From Pempheris klunzingeri (taxonomy: Eukaryota; Chordata; Actinopteri; Acropomatiformes; Pempheridae), in contig NC_092012.1 in NCBI RefSeq assembly GCF_042242105.1, positions 17,000,543 through 17,064,542 of the forward strand: a stretch of 64,000 nucleotides of DNA, written 5' to 3'. The position numbers and the translations under genes were made by a program. The number at the start of each line of letters is the position of its first letter. The stretch's first letter is position 1. Below the pieces are notes generated by a model. It was not told where the DNA came from. It searched no databases and worked only from the letters and a program-made list of their open reading frames with translations. Below are positions 39,220 through 54,100 of the stretch, one piece after another.

Positions 39220-41416
39220 CCAGTGCAGTGCCCCGTCCTCTGTGTCCATCCCACCGTCAGCCTGAAACACTGGTACGGCTGCACCCACCAAAACCGCTGA
39301 CACCGGGACGTCACCAGATTCTGGGAGACTGGACAAATTAATAGTTTAGTGAAGCTTGTGACTGGACGGCAACCTACATACATGAACGTGCAGAGAGATT
39401 TCTTGACAACAGAGAAAAATGTCCAAAGGAGGATGGGTAAAGTGAATGTCATATTTTACTTTTAAACAAAAAAACACGCCAAAGGACATACATGTAAATG
39501 CTCTAGCGGCTACATACAGATATTGTCAAGTCAAAAGACTGTAGGTGGTGTTGGTGTTTTTTTTTTTAACTGCTGTTATAAAGTGCAAACCAATACCTGT
39601 GTCCGGCACCAATCACTATGTATGTTAAAGCTGTGTTACCCCCACTGAATTGTGCTGTCATGCGAAGATCGTATAATATAATGTATTATGTACTTACACC
39701 CCAGTATATTTGTGTGTTTTTTAACTGATCCCAATGCTGTAGGACTACATCTGTACTCTGATGCCTTGTAAATAAATCCCTAGTGCCCCCTGAGTCATTA
39801 GCTGTCTTGGGTTTGTACTTTCATATGATTTATTTTACGAGTTTCCTTTGGAAGATTATTTTAAGTGATGACATTTGCAACTTCCTCCTTTCGCAAACGC
39901 GCTGAATTTCAATACATTAGAATTTCCCTTCTCTACCTCGGGTGTTTCCTTTCTAACACTGTTATATTACTATCGTTTGTTGGCTTCAAATGGAAAAGAT
40001 TTATACATCTGGCTTAGCAGCTCGTCGTCAAACAAGTTCTACGTGTTGGTGTCATGTCTTTTGTTTATGTATGGAGGTTTTCTTTTTGTTGGCCACAGCT
40101 GACCCATCAAGCAGCTGGAATCTGTGTTGAAAACACAGACATATTATGATACTTCCTCGTTTTAGTTTGTGGGGCTGTAACACGAGAGACACACCATTAA
40201 TGTGCATTACTTATTGGACTTACAGTATTATTATAGTATATTAATGCCTCTAATGGATACTTTTAAGTTATATTGCCGTAGTGTCTCAAAGTTTTTGAAA
40301 ACTTGCCTGTCTTGTTCAGGCAGTTTCACTCAGTCACTCAGTCACTCATCAGCTCAGTATGTTGCATTTGTATTACACTTTTAGGCAAAACAAGTTCATT
40401 TGTACAACATAATTCATACACTGAGTTAGTTTCAATATGCCTAAAAACTATTAACTTAAAAACTAAAAACACAAATAGAAATTCCCTTAAAAAACAATAT
40501 AAAGTGGATTAATTAAATGGCCTCTATGAAATGACTTAAAATATGAAAGTATTCAGAACTGTATAATCAAATACATGTACAAATAACTAATGTTTGCCCT
40601 CATTCAAAAGTAAAAGGAAATTATAACATTGCCAGAGTTTTAAAGAGATAATATTTAAAGAGATTGTGCCCCCTACAGCAGAGATGCAAAATCAAAAAGT
40701 GAACTGAGGAGGAAAAAAGTAGTTGTGAAGAAGGGCAAGCTTTGGGGTCTTAGACCTGCAGGTCATGGTTGTTATGGGTTAACATGGGTTATGGTTGAAT
40801 TAGCAAGACAGAGGCAGGAACAATGTAGGTTTGAATTTTTTTACAAAATCAAACAGCTGGGCGATGAACGCGTGGTAGTCCTGAGACCAAGGAATGCTTT
40901 ATCCAAGAGACTCAAACTTTTCTTTCTTGGCAAGTGAAAACCACCAACTGAAAGACAATAACAGGTGTAGTCCTTACGTGCCTGCAGGAGTATGAACACT
41001 GTCATTATGATTGTACTTATAGCCCCCTTCAGTATTTGTTTATGACCATATGTTGTCAACTTTTAACTTCTTGAGCCAATTGTTTAGATAGTATGGTCAC
41101 TGTATCTGTTACATCGTGTTCTAGGCTGTTTTATGGTCACTTTAATGGCTAACTTAGTATTTACCCCTAGAGAACATGGTTAAAATCATATTACTGGCAA
41201 ACATTACCTGACATACCTGGGGCACATCTACAGCTTGGTGCAGTTCTTCCTCTGACCTGTGAGGGGCAGTAAGACGCTCGGATGCGTTGAAACATTTAGA
41301 AGAAGAAGCGAAAGAGACCAATCGCACTGACCCTCATTTCATTGGCTTGTTGTGTCTGTCGGCTAACTAAGAACTATTTTAACATTGACGTGTATGTGTG
41401 CCACTAGCAGTGGACA
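39220..41416. other. cyba 3' UTR and tcf25 upstream region
   Basis: The first 550 bp is the cyba 3' UTR ending near AATAAA 39771-39776. The rest is AT-rich spacer with no recognisable gene. The last 150 bp before tcf25 contains a GAAGAAGAAGCGAAAG stretch and no TATA box, as expected for a housekeeping promoter. Confidence 0.65.
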
Positions 41417-44400
41417 ATGTCTACCCGCGCTCTGCGACGGCTCAGGGGGAAGCAGCGGGGCCAGGAGCCCTTGGACCTCGGGGATCTAACTTTGGCTGAC
41501 GGTCCGGAGGAGCAGGCTGCGGGTGAGGAGGAGCAGCTGGACACGGCTAATGTTTCCCCCCCACCCGACAGCAAAGGTAGCAGCCGAAAGGCAAAGAAAA
41601 ACAAGTCTCAGAAAAACTTCAGCAACATTTATGAACTGGTAAGATGACCGTGTAGTCCCCCAACTTTGCATGTTACTTTTAACACAACGTCAGTGTGTGT
41701 GTCTTCCTGGCAAATGACTTGATAAAACCTAGCTAGCACAAGCTAGCCGAGTGGCGTTAGCTCATGTCTCCTCTTATTGAACTGAACTGAGCTGCATCAT
41801 ATTATTAGGTGAGGGCTGGCTAACTATAAGGTGTCTGTCACATCAGGCAACCACTGAGAGGTCATTCACACCATCAGCCTTTACAGAGCAGTGACTGTAA
41901 GGTTTGTTATTGTTTGCTAGCCTTTGAATTGAGCCTTAAAGTGACACAAAATGGAGACACATTGCTAAAAAATTGCACAAGGTTTAAGGTAAAGACAATT
42001 ATAGCTCATAAAACGGTCATAGTCAAGTTAATTGTGGCCTTGCTTTTGATAAAGATCTCATCAAGAATGCAATGATACTAAATCAAATGTGTGTGGAAAG
42101 ACCTATTGTGATAAAATGCGTGCTTATATTTCAGAAACATGGACATAGTAAATCAAAATATCATCTCATTAATATCAAGTTTGGATCTACTTTGCATCAA
42201 TTCCTGAAATCCCTTGTCGAAATCATAATGCAGGACTGAATGAATGCACGGCTTTTTAAAGAAAAATGTGTATAAGATAAATGTTTCTGTTATGAAACTG
42301 TGTTAGCGGCATCTTGTATTATTTGTTCCAACAGTAAGGTCATTTAATGCATGAACTGTTTACACCATGAAGATGTATTCAGTGCTCAGATTGAGAAAGG
42401 CCTTACATCTGAACTCAGTATTTAGTATTTATTCACACTACAAACCATCCACAAGCTCTGGTACAGCACATTGAATCAGTATTTCCTTTAACACTCACAC
42501 GTTGTCCATGAGTAATGGTTGCAGGTGATTTGTTTGAACCAAGATATGATTTCAGGAAAAGATGTTGTTGTCTTTATGCTGGACATTTTGTTTTTATCAT
42601 GTTGCTATGGGGTTTTCACTCAATGTTCAAGTGTAATGTACAAGTTTACCCAATACACTTTCTTGCCAATTTCACATTTTCATTAGATATGTGATGCAGA
42701 CAATGAGGCAGAGAAAATCTCACCTGATGAAGAAGCAGAGAAATCGGATCCAAACAAAACAAGTGGCGTGGGAATCAAAGACAAGAGAGATGCCGAGAAA
42801 CCAGATCAAAAGAAAGAAGAAGCATCTACAATGGTAAAGACATAGCAATGTGGATTGGATATTTCTCTGTGATCTTCTGATATGACTTAAATACTCTGAT
42901 CTAAGTGTTCATCTTTGCATTGTCTGAAACTGGCATTTCTCCTTTCTTTAAAAGTCTTCGTCTGGGAACAGAGTGAAAAAGAAGAAGAAAAAGAAGAAGA
43001 CAAAAGTGACGTCAGAAGATGGACAGGTACATTTGTTTATTACATATAATGATAAGAATTTTACTGATACAGTCTCTTAATCACACTTTAGACACAGAAA
43101 CTGCACTCACTGTGCAAATCTGTAGCTCATTTTTGTACAAGTACATGACAATTAAATGTTGTCTTAATCTACTGTATGTTTTTTTTAGGAGGCCATACCA
43201 GACGATAACATTGATTTATTGCTGGAGAACCTGGAGCAGTCCAATGGTCTGAGTTTACAACATGAGGATTGTGGAGGCTCTGACAGAAGATCTGTGCTAC
43301 ATGTAGAGCACAGGTGAGGAGACCAACATCTCATGTAGATAAAATAGATACATTTAAAACAGATATATTTTAGTTAATTATTTCACCATCCAGATTTGAC
43401 TTGGGTGGTGCCAGCATTAGTTATTGTGTTAAATAAATCTTAGCTGTTCCATGGTTCAAAATAAACTCGATTTATACACGAGTATGTTTTTTTGGGGTAG
43501 TGATGATAAAATAGCTGTTGACCAGAGCTCAGCTGACATGACTTGGCTTAGTCAATGGCTGACCATTATAAGTGAACTGCCTCACTTACTATAATATGCA
43601 TTCCTGTGTTTCCTAATTGCCACCATGTGGTGGCGCTTGGCTCACACAACAAAAGCAAACTGTTTGGAGGCCATTTATCGCAGGGGATGCACCACAGTGA
43701 ATCAACACTGGTTAAAGCTTGTTGAAACATTCTGCACATCTGGCCATTCAACCAGTGATATCAGAGCATCCATCCATCCATCCATTATCTATACTGCTTA
43801 TCTGTCAGGGTCATGGGGGGGGCTGGAGCCAATCCCAGCTGACTTTGGACAAAAGGCAGGGTACATCCTGGACTGGTCGTCAGCCAATCACAGGGCTGAC
43901 ATACAGAGATGGACAATCATTCATACTCACACTCACACCTACGGGCAGTTTAGAGTCACCAATTAACCTACATGTCTTCGGACTGTGGGAGGAAGCCCAC
44001 ACAAGCATGAGGAGAACGTGCAAACTCCACACAGAAAGATGCATGCCTTTTCACTTTGCCCTTAAAAACGTGTTTTTGCTGTGTTAATTGCAGAGTTTCA
44101 TGTTGACGCATGATCCCGTTTTATAGATCTTATATTAAGTCCATTTAACTTTTTCTTAATCAGCTTTGCTGGTAAAGAAATCTCAGGCCAAAACCAGGCC
44201 AAAAACGCACCAACAGGGATGGTGAAAGTGTTTAAGAAACAGGTAGGCATAGCGTCCATCCCCATGTTCTGAATTTCAGATTGTGCCCTGTGGGTCTCGG
44301 TTCAGATTCCCCCCTGTTAAGAGTAGCAGGTGCACTCCTTCACACCCACAGCCATTTGCCTTCTCCGTGCAGGCCAGGGGAGGAGTTGGTGAGTCCTAAG

Positions 44401-47400
44401 GCTAAGGAGTATGTCGTGTAGTTGTGATGTGTTGGAAATCGGTGAAGCTGCTTAATTCTGACTGAAGAGAAGCTGACTGGAGGCTTTGATGTCTTATGCA
44501 ACAATATTTATTGATGCTTGGCCGAAGACAACAGAGAGAACCTCAACACAGATCGCTGCCTGATGCCAATGCCGATGTCATTCTACGTGTATTACAAATA
44601 TGTGTGAGTAGTCCATTGACTCTCTGAAATCTAAATAAGCAACTGTGACTATCCATGTTACCCCAGATCACGTTGTATGCATCTCCAAGTCACCATCAGC
44701 ACGTTTCTCCAACAGGAGCCATTCTATCTTGCAACCATGGTCACCTTGACAACGTAGCATCACTCCTTATCTGGAGGGCGCCAGCCAGCCCAAACAATCA
44801 GTTAGCTAAACTGTGCTCCACAGACGGAGATGGGGCTTTCTCAACCTTAGGTTTCTCCTTTGGCCTGAGGTTAAAGAAGGAAAATTCGCCCATGATGATG
44901 TAGTTTGTGATGGTGGTGCTGACGTTGACCACTATGATGTCTGTGCAGTTGATGATGACGATCAAATCGTGATTGTAAGGATGTTTATCATGTAATCAAC
45001 GTGTACGATCACCATTTTTCTGATCACTTATTTTACCCTCCTTGTGTGTTTGCCTGGTCATATTAATAGTAGTTGTGATTAATGTTGTTGGACTGTACTC
45101 GGGGCTTGTACTGTACTGTATGTCTAGGTTCTTTGATGTATTGTACAAGGCCTTGCTAGAAAAACTAATTGCCCCCTGGGAACAAAATGAAGTTGAAAGT
45201 TTGAGCATGTGATGTCATGTGGACTGCTGTTTTCAGCGACGCAATCACGCTGATACAGAGCAAGCTGTTTGATGGCTGGCCTAATTAAATGTTCAAAGTA
45301 TACAGTGATGGAGTGGAGAGTCCATGACTTTTAACCCTGATGTGCATATATGAACTATTATTTTTATATAACCCATTTTATGAAACCTTAATGGAAACCT
45401 TCTTTGCCACAAGTTTTGTTTCATTGATAGAAGATACAGTTAAACATGTAAAAGTTGACTTTGCTAACTGCAAAACAGGCACAACATCATGCAGATTACA
45501 TTTAGATTTGGCTCTGTACACTGACAGTCATACACTATGAGGCTTGAACTGGCTTCCATATGTACACACATTCATCATGGTTACCAGTAAACTTGCCAAT
45601 GTTGTCCTGTTAAAAATCACAGAAAAACAGTGTCGTGCCTTGATATATTAGATATTAAATGCATTGCTGTTTAGGCTGTGAAGATTTTAACATCTTTTTC
45701 TGTGTCAATTTATTAGGAATCTCAACCCAGAGACGGAGCTGAAGAGATATTTTGGGGCCCGGGCTGTTCAAGGGGATCAAAGGTAAAAAGAAAATGGAAA
45801 ATGTTTGGATTTTAAAGGACCATACCCTCTGTATGTATACGGTATTTTGTTGTGTTCATTTTCATTTTCCTTTTGACAGACCTCGTCAGAGAAACAGACA
45901 GTTTCACCGTACCACCTGGATGACCAATCCTAAGGACAGCTGGCCTCGCTTCAGCCGCCCAGGTAGGCTTTTCCTCACAGTCATTTGAATCATAAGTTTT
46001 ATTTCATTAAATGTGCCCTTTCAGACTGAAACTGAATGTTTCTGATATTCTGAGCTTTTGCAAAAAATAGAATAATATGGTCAAGATTCAAAGAGTTTAT
46101 TATCATATGCACAGCAAGGAAACAGGTTTCCATGTACAATGAAATTCTTTCATTGCTGTCTGCAATGGATGCCAAACACTTTAAGTATAAATAGTTGAAA
46201 GATAAAAAAATAAATAAAAGGCAATTTAGAAGGCAGCATGTGAAAAAAGAAATATAATAAAAATATAAACTGTGCAAAAAGAGTAGTGCAACAGTCAAAA
46301 ACATATAGTCAAAACATGTATTACTTACTTTGACATCACTTGACCACTCTCACTCTCTTGATATGGTGTTTAAAAATGAAAACAATTTGGGATTTGTGGT
46401 AGTCCAGTGGTTTATTGAGATTCATATGCCAAACCACATGTCCCAGAATTGTAGGTATGGCAATTTCTCTTCTACATCTCCTTCCTTGTAATTCTGATGA
46501 CATTTTACAGACATATTTAGTGTTATTAAGTCGTTACAGTTTAGCATCTCATAGAGCAAATCACAACTTAAGTCTTTTATATGTTCTGTTTCTTATTATA
46601 TATAATATAAAATGACAGGGACATAACAGCCCTTAGCACTTTTAGATTGACCTTATAGTCTGAAGGAAGCACAAGCGGCTGCCTTTAACCACTTTATATA
46701 TATTTTTAGATTCAGCCGAGATGGGCTGAAATCTGCTTTCGTTATGCCAACGTCATCATAGAGACTGCTCCATTGTTTTCACACTGAAATTCACCACTGA
46801 TGTATAGTGCCATCTTTGTGTTAGCTGTTCAAGCCATGATTTAATTTGATTTTTCAAGTGTCAGTTGAGGTTGCAATTAATGTGACAAACCAGGCCTCAT
46901 CAGTACAAAAGTACATTGTTCAGACATTTTCTGACTTATAATAATAATAATAATAATAATATTCAGGCCAAAAATATTATTTAGTTGAATACAGCTATTC
47001 TGATAATTCTATTGATGTCTCTCATAATATTGAATAATGTTAAAACAATATTGCATCAACGCTAAAAGCTAGAATGTCTTGCATTTTGTCACAAACCTCA
47101 AAATTATTTATTCTGTTGTTTAACCATGATGCGCCATGAGAGGCTCTGATTTACAGTAATTTTAGCTTGGTCACAAGTATGTTTAATATGTCAGTGAATT
47201 CATAACAGTCAGACACTTTTCATATAAAGATATTTTCACCTCGTGTCACCCTCTTCTGTCTTTCTTTCTGTGCTGATGTTCTTTGCTTGACGTGTCCACA
47301 GGAATCTCAATGACCTTAGTGGAGTCTAAGGATGGTGCTCAGTACTTCACCTTTGAGCACAGTCGGGACTACCAACAAGTACAGTTCAAGTTTCTTGATG

Positions 47401-50400
47401 CTGTCGAGTCCATGGATCCCAACAACATTGTGGTAAAAATGAAAAATAAATTATCTCTGCTGTGCATTTTCGGTGTCAGAAAGTTTGATGATGATGCAGT
47501 AATATTTAAAATGCTTCATCCTCAATATTGATGTTGCCAGGGACACGTGTAATTATCAGTGATATTGTGTTGCATGAATAATCACAAATGGGAAATATTA
47601 TCTTTTATATCCTTTTCAACTCTTGAATGGGCATGAAAACATCCTGTTGAATCATCATCAGTATAAAGAATCATCTTCTGCAAGTAAATTATCCTGGTTC
47701 AAAACTTTACAAGACTGTGTACCCAAAACTTTGAATACTTATATACTCTATTCTGACTTCTTGTCCTCTTCCATCTCTGTCAATCTGACCATTATCGCTT
47801 CTCTTTTTCTCTTCAGGCCCTGCTACAGCTTAACCCATATCACATTGATTCCTTGCTGCAGCTATCTGATGTGTGCCGCATACAGGAGGATCAGGAGATG
47901 GCCAGGGACCTCATTGGTGAGGATCCATATCAGTGATACTCAACCTTGTCCTAATCAGGAGCCACATTGACGAAAAAATATTTTTGCAAGAGCCACAATC
48001 CAAAAACGCTCCTTTCCTCCCTGAAACCATTATGCATTTGAGAATATGGATAATAGTAATATGTTACTGAGGAATGAAAAGCATAATGTACAATGCAATA
48101 ACTGTGATTTATTATTTTCACTGCAACCACAAAACACACATTGCTGATCATCACTGCCCATAACAACAGGTACAGTAACAGACAGCATGTTTACTGATCA
48201 TCACAGTCCATATAACAGCAGATTATAGACAGCAGGGGTTGTCAGAAGAGTAATGTTGTACTTAATTCACACTCAATGTGATTTCTGACACTCCCTCTGC
48301 CGCACAAGTGATTTGAAGTCGGGCTCTGCGCTGGAAACGCCAATCCGAAGGGCCTCTGTTGTGTGCTGCAGACTCAATCTGTTTCGGTTGCGACATTTTA
48401 TTTTTGAGAGCGCAGAGAATGCTTCTTCACACCGGTATGTGGACGGAAACATTGAGAGCGCGAAACCTGAAATAATTTGTGATTGGTTGTTCAGAGGGAT
48501 GGGGGGCGGCTTGATAGACTGATGTGTGTGATGACTGATGTGTGACTTGTGAGTGATAATGAAATGTTGATGAATTCTGCTGACAATGTTTTTGTTTTTC
48601 GTTTTTTAAAGATTTTTTTAGATTTTTTATTTTTTTTTAAGTGGGACTTAAAAGAGCCGCAACTAGTCTTAAAGGAGTCGCATGCGGCTCGCGAGCCGCG
48701 GGTTGAGTATCGCTGATCCATATAGAACATGAATTGTAAATCAATGACAAGCATGTAAACATGTTAAGGACCCAGCAACGACTCGGATGCCAAATCATTA
48801 TCAGTCTTTATAGAATATAGGGATCCACTACATTTTTACAGAATCTGTTCAAGAGAAACTTATTAATGCAACATGAAGGCAAACAGACACTATTTATTGT
48901 ATTAAATTTATGATGCACAAGCATGATACAAATGCTGCCTCTGTTCCAATGTCATGCTTTTGTAGACACCAGCTTTTGGCATAGACATGAAATAACACAG
49001 TCCCTCTTCAGACATTATTATGCTTTTTAAGTTCTAGTCTGTCTTTCATCATGGCTAAGAGGACCAGGCATATACTGTACATTTGTTAACATTAATTCAT
49101 TGCTTAATTTGCTTCCAACAGGGATGCAGCTTAGATCTGTTGAAGTAGAAATATTCCCTTTGCCCTTACAATTTCAAGCATTCTTATGTTACTGCAGAGT
49201 CACTATGACTTAGTGTTATGAATACATTTAATCATAGCAATATATTTAAAATGTCAGTCACATACCAAATCTTTTACTTTGTAATGTTATCCTCTATAAT
49301 TATGATCCAACTTCCCAGCAGTTGGTTACACGCACTATATCTTGATTGGAGTATCTGTGCAGTTAAAAGTAACAAGTACATTTGTTTATTTGAAAGGAAC
49401 AGTCAGTGCATTTAATATCATAACCATGTACATCTAAAACTCTGAGTCAGTCTCAAAGCTGATGGGCATTGTAGTTTATTAGTTTCACCAATGTAAGGCC
49501 AGTGTAGAGTATAGTGCTAATTAGAATGACTCCAGACATTGATGTATGCAGGAGATGCAAAAAGTAGTCAATTCCTCATTTTTGTCAGATTACCAAGATA
49601 AATAGTTGTGGTTATTTCAGTACTCAGTGTGCTATTTTTTAAAATCTGTAAACCAACAGAACAACTATTGTAAAAAATGTCATACATGCAAAGCACAGTG
49701 TAAGGTTTATAATGACAGGCCCTTTCCTCAACTGGATTGCTAAAATAGTTTATGTAAAAGATCAGAAGGGCAATTTAACAAAGGCCATTTGTCTTGTTCC
49801 TCGGCTAATTAAATAACATGCCATCAGCTGAACTTTCACATAAGACGGAGAAGAAAGGGAGTGGTTTTCAGTCGTGGTCTTGATGTGAAAGCACTGCTGG
49901 TGAGGAGAACATAAATGGCACGGACTAGCACGTGCAACATTTTATAGCTTTCTGTACATTGTGACATAACCTTATTTAGCTGTATCCACAACAATACTGA
50001 TGCATCAACAAACTGGGGAATTCTATTTTTTCTGTTTTTCAGAGAGGGCCTTGTACAGCTTTGAGTGCGCTTTTCACCCTTTATTCAGTCTGACTTCAGG
50101 TACCAGCAGACTTGATTATCTGAGACCAGAGAACAGGTTGGTTGTTTCTTTTTCCTTTTTTTTTTTTAAGCTTTTGTTTGACAACTTGCTTTTGTGAGGA
50201 ATCAGTGGGATCCTAGATTATAGTTTGTCACCAATGATGACCTCTGTCTGCAGGGCATTTTACCTCGCCCTGTACAAGCACATGATGTTCCTGGAGAAGA
50301 GAGGATGCCCACGGACGGCTTTGGAATACTGCAGACTGATCCTAAGGTACAAAGCGTGAGCACTGAGAAACACAGGCTATGTGGAGTTAGAGGAGAAACG

Positions 50401-51066
50401 GTACAACATTTTTTTTAAAGAGATTTATACAGAAAAGCCTTCATGCTTCTCCTTTTAAAGCTTTTGCCTCAGTTACAGTCATTGCGTTTCTGGTCTCTTC
50501 GTAACTTCCTTCTCTGTTCCCATTATCTCAGACCTGCACTTTTCTCCACAAAAAAGTAAAGTGGCAATTTAGATGCTCTTTTCTCTTTGCTGTGACTTTA
50601 TTTTCTATGTTTGGCATCACATTGAAGTATTACATATGATCACATGGCTTGCTAGCTGAACAATAAGAACTCTTATTTCCCAGCAGTCATCAGACTAGGG
50701 TGATATTTTTCAAAGAATATTAACTCAACAATTAGGTAAGTATTCTGCCAGGTTATTCATATTTTCTCTAGATGGTTACATGCTTGATTCGGCTAACCAG
50801 TTCAATACATGGGAACGTAAGCCTGGAAATGAACAGTATTTTTTTTTTTTTTCTTTCTTGTTTCATTGCGCTGATGGTTAGAGCACACCCAATATTGTAT
50901 GTATGACCGTTACAGATAGCTAGGTCACACACACGCACGCACAATGACATCTGAAACATTTCACATCAAAACAAATTCACACTCAACACTGCACTTCTTT
51001 GGGTCCCCAGCCATAAACCCACCAAGTGTGAAGTCCATCGTTTGAGCGGTTGTTGAGACCAGCACA

Positions 51067-51135
<69 letters not shown>

Positions 51136-54100
51136 TTTCTTCTTTTCTTCACAGACTTTTGAATGCCTTTTTCCTTTGTTATTTAACTGTTTAACAGGGA
51201 TGTAGAGAAATGCATGCTAGTGTTGGATAATGTGTTTGACCAAGATGATACACAAGATAAAATCATTTAAATCGCTAATAAAATCCAAAAGCAGTCAATG
51301 TATTTTAAACCTCATTACATGACACATCATGCCTGTACAGAGGCCACTCACATAAGGTTTTATACATGCTAAGAGGGCTGTTTCCATGCGCCGCTGCGTT
51401 CAGTCTGTCATAGATCGATCTTTAAAGCCTCCCCATATAATGGTCAATGCTTATCTATGATTTTCATCAAACTCTGGCTTCCTGACTTCATGACAGCTTT
51501 TGTTCTGGTCCTTTTGTGAAGCAGCACTGTGGGAATAAAAGTTGACAGCTGTCCCCCTTCAACCAGGAGTTAATAAGTCACTGTTAGCTTAAAATGGCAA
51601 AATGTTTGATAACAGAATCTGAAAAAAGCACTGTTTAACAAAAGGAGTCCCCCTATACGATATGATTAACACTGTCAATCCACAGTTTCAGAGAAAAAAA
51701 AAAAGACTGGCCATATTTTTGTTCCCATTTTTCGAACACAAAGTATCATCATGCACGCTCTGAAAGCATTATTGCATTGTGGTGGCTTTTGAAGGAAACC
51801 AGAAAAATTAAATTATTTCTGATGCCCAGAATCAAATTTTACTAGAAAATGTCAGAGTAGCAGTGTTTTTGATGCTGTCTGGTTTCTGATGTGTTATTTA
51901 TTTTCACACACAGGTGGGAACATTTGAGTTTAAGCTAAAACAGGTTGGTTCCCACAGTTGAGATATAGTTTTATGTTCCTACTTTGAGTATAGGATGAGA
52001 CTTTTAATTGCACTTTGATTCACATATTTGTTTTATCTGTTTTTTTGTTCATGTGTCTGAAGAAATCAATTGCATGTGGTCTTGTCTGCTACTCTTCTAT
52101 CAGTTTGGACCCAGACTCTGACCCGCTCTGCATGCTCCTGCTCATCGACTTCCTGACGCTGCGTTCCAGAGAATACCAGTCTTTCCTCCAGTTGTACCAG
52201 GAGTGGGAGGTAAAGTATCCACAAACGTTTGTATCTATGTATGTGTGTTGGTGTGTCAGTGTTAACTTTTCAGTCTGACAAAGATATTGCTTGGTTTTGC
52301 GTTTCAGGAGCACAGAAATCTATCCCAGCTGCCAAACTTTGCATTCTCCTCCGCACTTTGCCGTTTCCACCTCAGTCAGCAGGAAGACATGGATCCTGAA
52401 GAAAGTGACAAAGAAAAACATCAAGCTGACCAGATGCTTCAGAACTCACTCATCATGTTCCCTGGAGGTTAGACTCTCAGAAATGACCCACTACCCATAT
52501 ATCAATATTTAGGCCTGATCTCCCCTTCGTCGCTTTTTACAATCTTTACGGCTAAAGGACTAAAAGGATTTCTGTAAAATAGTAGGCAAGTAGTACTTGT
52601 CATCCACAACAAGGAAGTTGTGTATGTGTATATTCTCACGTACTTATGTTGCTATAAATGCATTTTCTGCAGTCTTGATGCCTCTACTGGATCTGTGTAC
52701 TGTGCAGCCAGATGCTACAGTCGCATCACATCCCTTCTTTGGCCCAAAGAGTCAGATAGGGTAACGTATCTCTATAGAGTGTTGTAAATGAGTAAATTCT
52801 ATTATAATAATTAATTGCACGGCTTTGTTTAATATTCGATTCTGATTGGTCAATTGTGACATTCTTTGGTCTGTTATTTCTGTATAGCAGACTGTCGCTG
52901 TGGTACTGGAAGCAATACAGTCATTTTTAAATCAATGCAATTGTTTTTAAGTCAGTATTATGTGTTAAATTGTTGAATTCTGCAGTACAAAGCCGTGTAA
53001 TAAGTTGGATAATGTACAGCGAGCTGTTGCCAAACAAACCTAACAGAGTGATGCAGGACTTGAATTATCCTGAAGGGCTCGCTGTACATTATCCCGTACA
53101 TAGTGTGCTATCATTTGTCATTCCATATTGCATAGTAATTAAGTAGCACAAATACTGTATACTATTATTACTATAAACCTTTTCATGACCTCTACTTTGT
53201 CCTCATTGTGTATCCATTTTGCAGCTGATTTACTTTTTTCTGCTTCTCTCCGACCCTAACTTTAAAATGTCATCCAACACTCTGGCTCTAGGCAGCCCCC
53301 AGCCCTGGCTGAATTGACTGCACTGTATGTTGGGAGGACATTCAGCCTGTGGAGGGAGGCAGCAGTAATGTTGTGGTTGGAAGAGGCTGTGAAAGAGGTA
53401 CTGCGTCGAGTTGATGCCAAAGACCCTCTGGTGGAGGACTGCCAAAACAAGTAAGATCTCAGTGAGCTACTTTACTGCCATAAGTCCACGTTTCTGTACA
53501 GTTATGCTCCATATGTCAGCACACCTTCATCACTCTGTTTTAGGAGGAAGCAGAGGTACCAGAGTGCACCAAGGAACATCCATCGCCATGTCCTCCTCTC
53601 CGAGATCAAAGAAGCCACCTCAAGTCTGCCTCTGGTGAGAAACGATCAGCAACCACACTTAAAGACAGTTCACTATATCAACACCCTGCCACCGGGAGAA
53701 AACTAATCATCCATACACATTCACACAATTTGGGATTGAGTTGCTCACCAAACTTTCAACATGCACACTCGAGGAGCCATGGATTGAACCTCTGATTTTC
53801 TGATAGGTGTGCAGCCTGCTCTAGCTCTGAGCCACAGCCACCCTGAGATTCGTGGCTCCACAACTGCCTGAGGTCCCACTCTGAGATTGTGTTATCAGAG
53901 CATCTAGAGCTCCCTTAACTTAATGACATTCATATATTTTTTTTTAGCCATCAGCGTAGTTGCTACTTTTCATTTTTTTTCATGCACATTAAAATGTTGA
54001 AATTATGAAATGATAGAAGACATGCTCCACACACCAAATATTGCTGTCATATTTCTTATCTGTAACAGAGTACTGCTGTGCTCATCCTCAAATTTGTCAA

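Noticed and set aside
44280-44640. Possible LTR-like fragment in tcf25 intron 4
   Set aside because: Phrases such as TTTATTGATGCTTGGCCGAAG looked retroelement-like, but no paired repeat, primer site or coding motif was visible.
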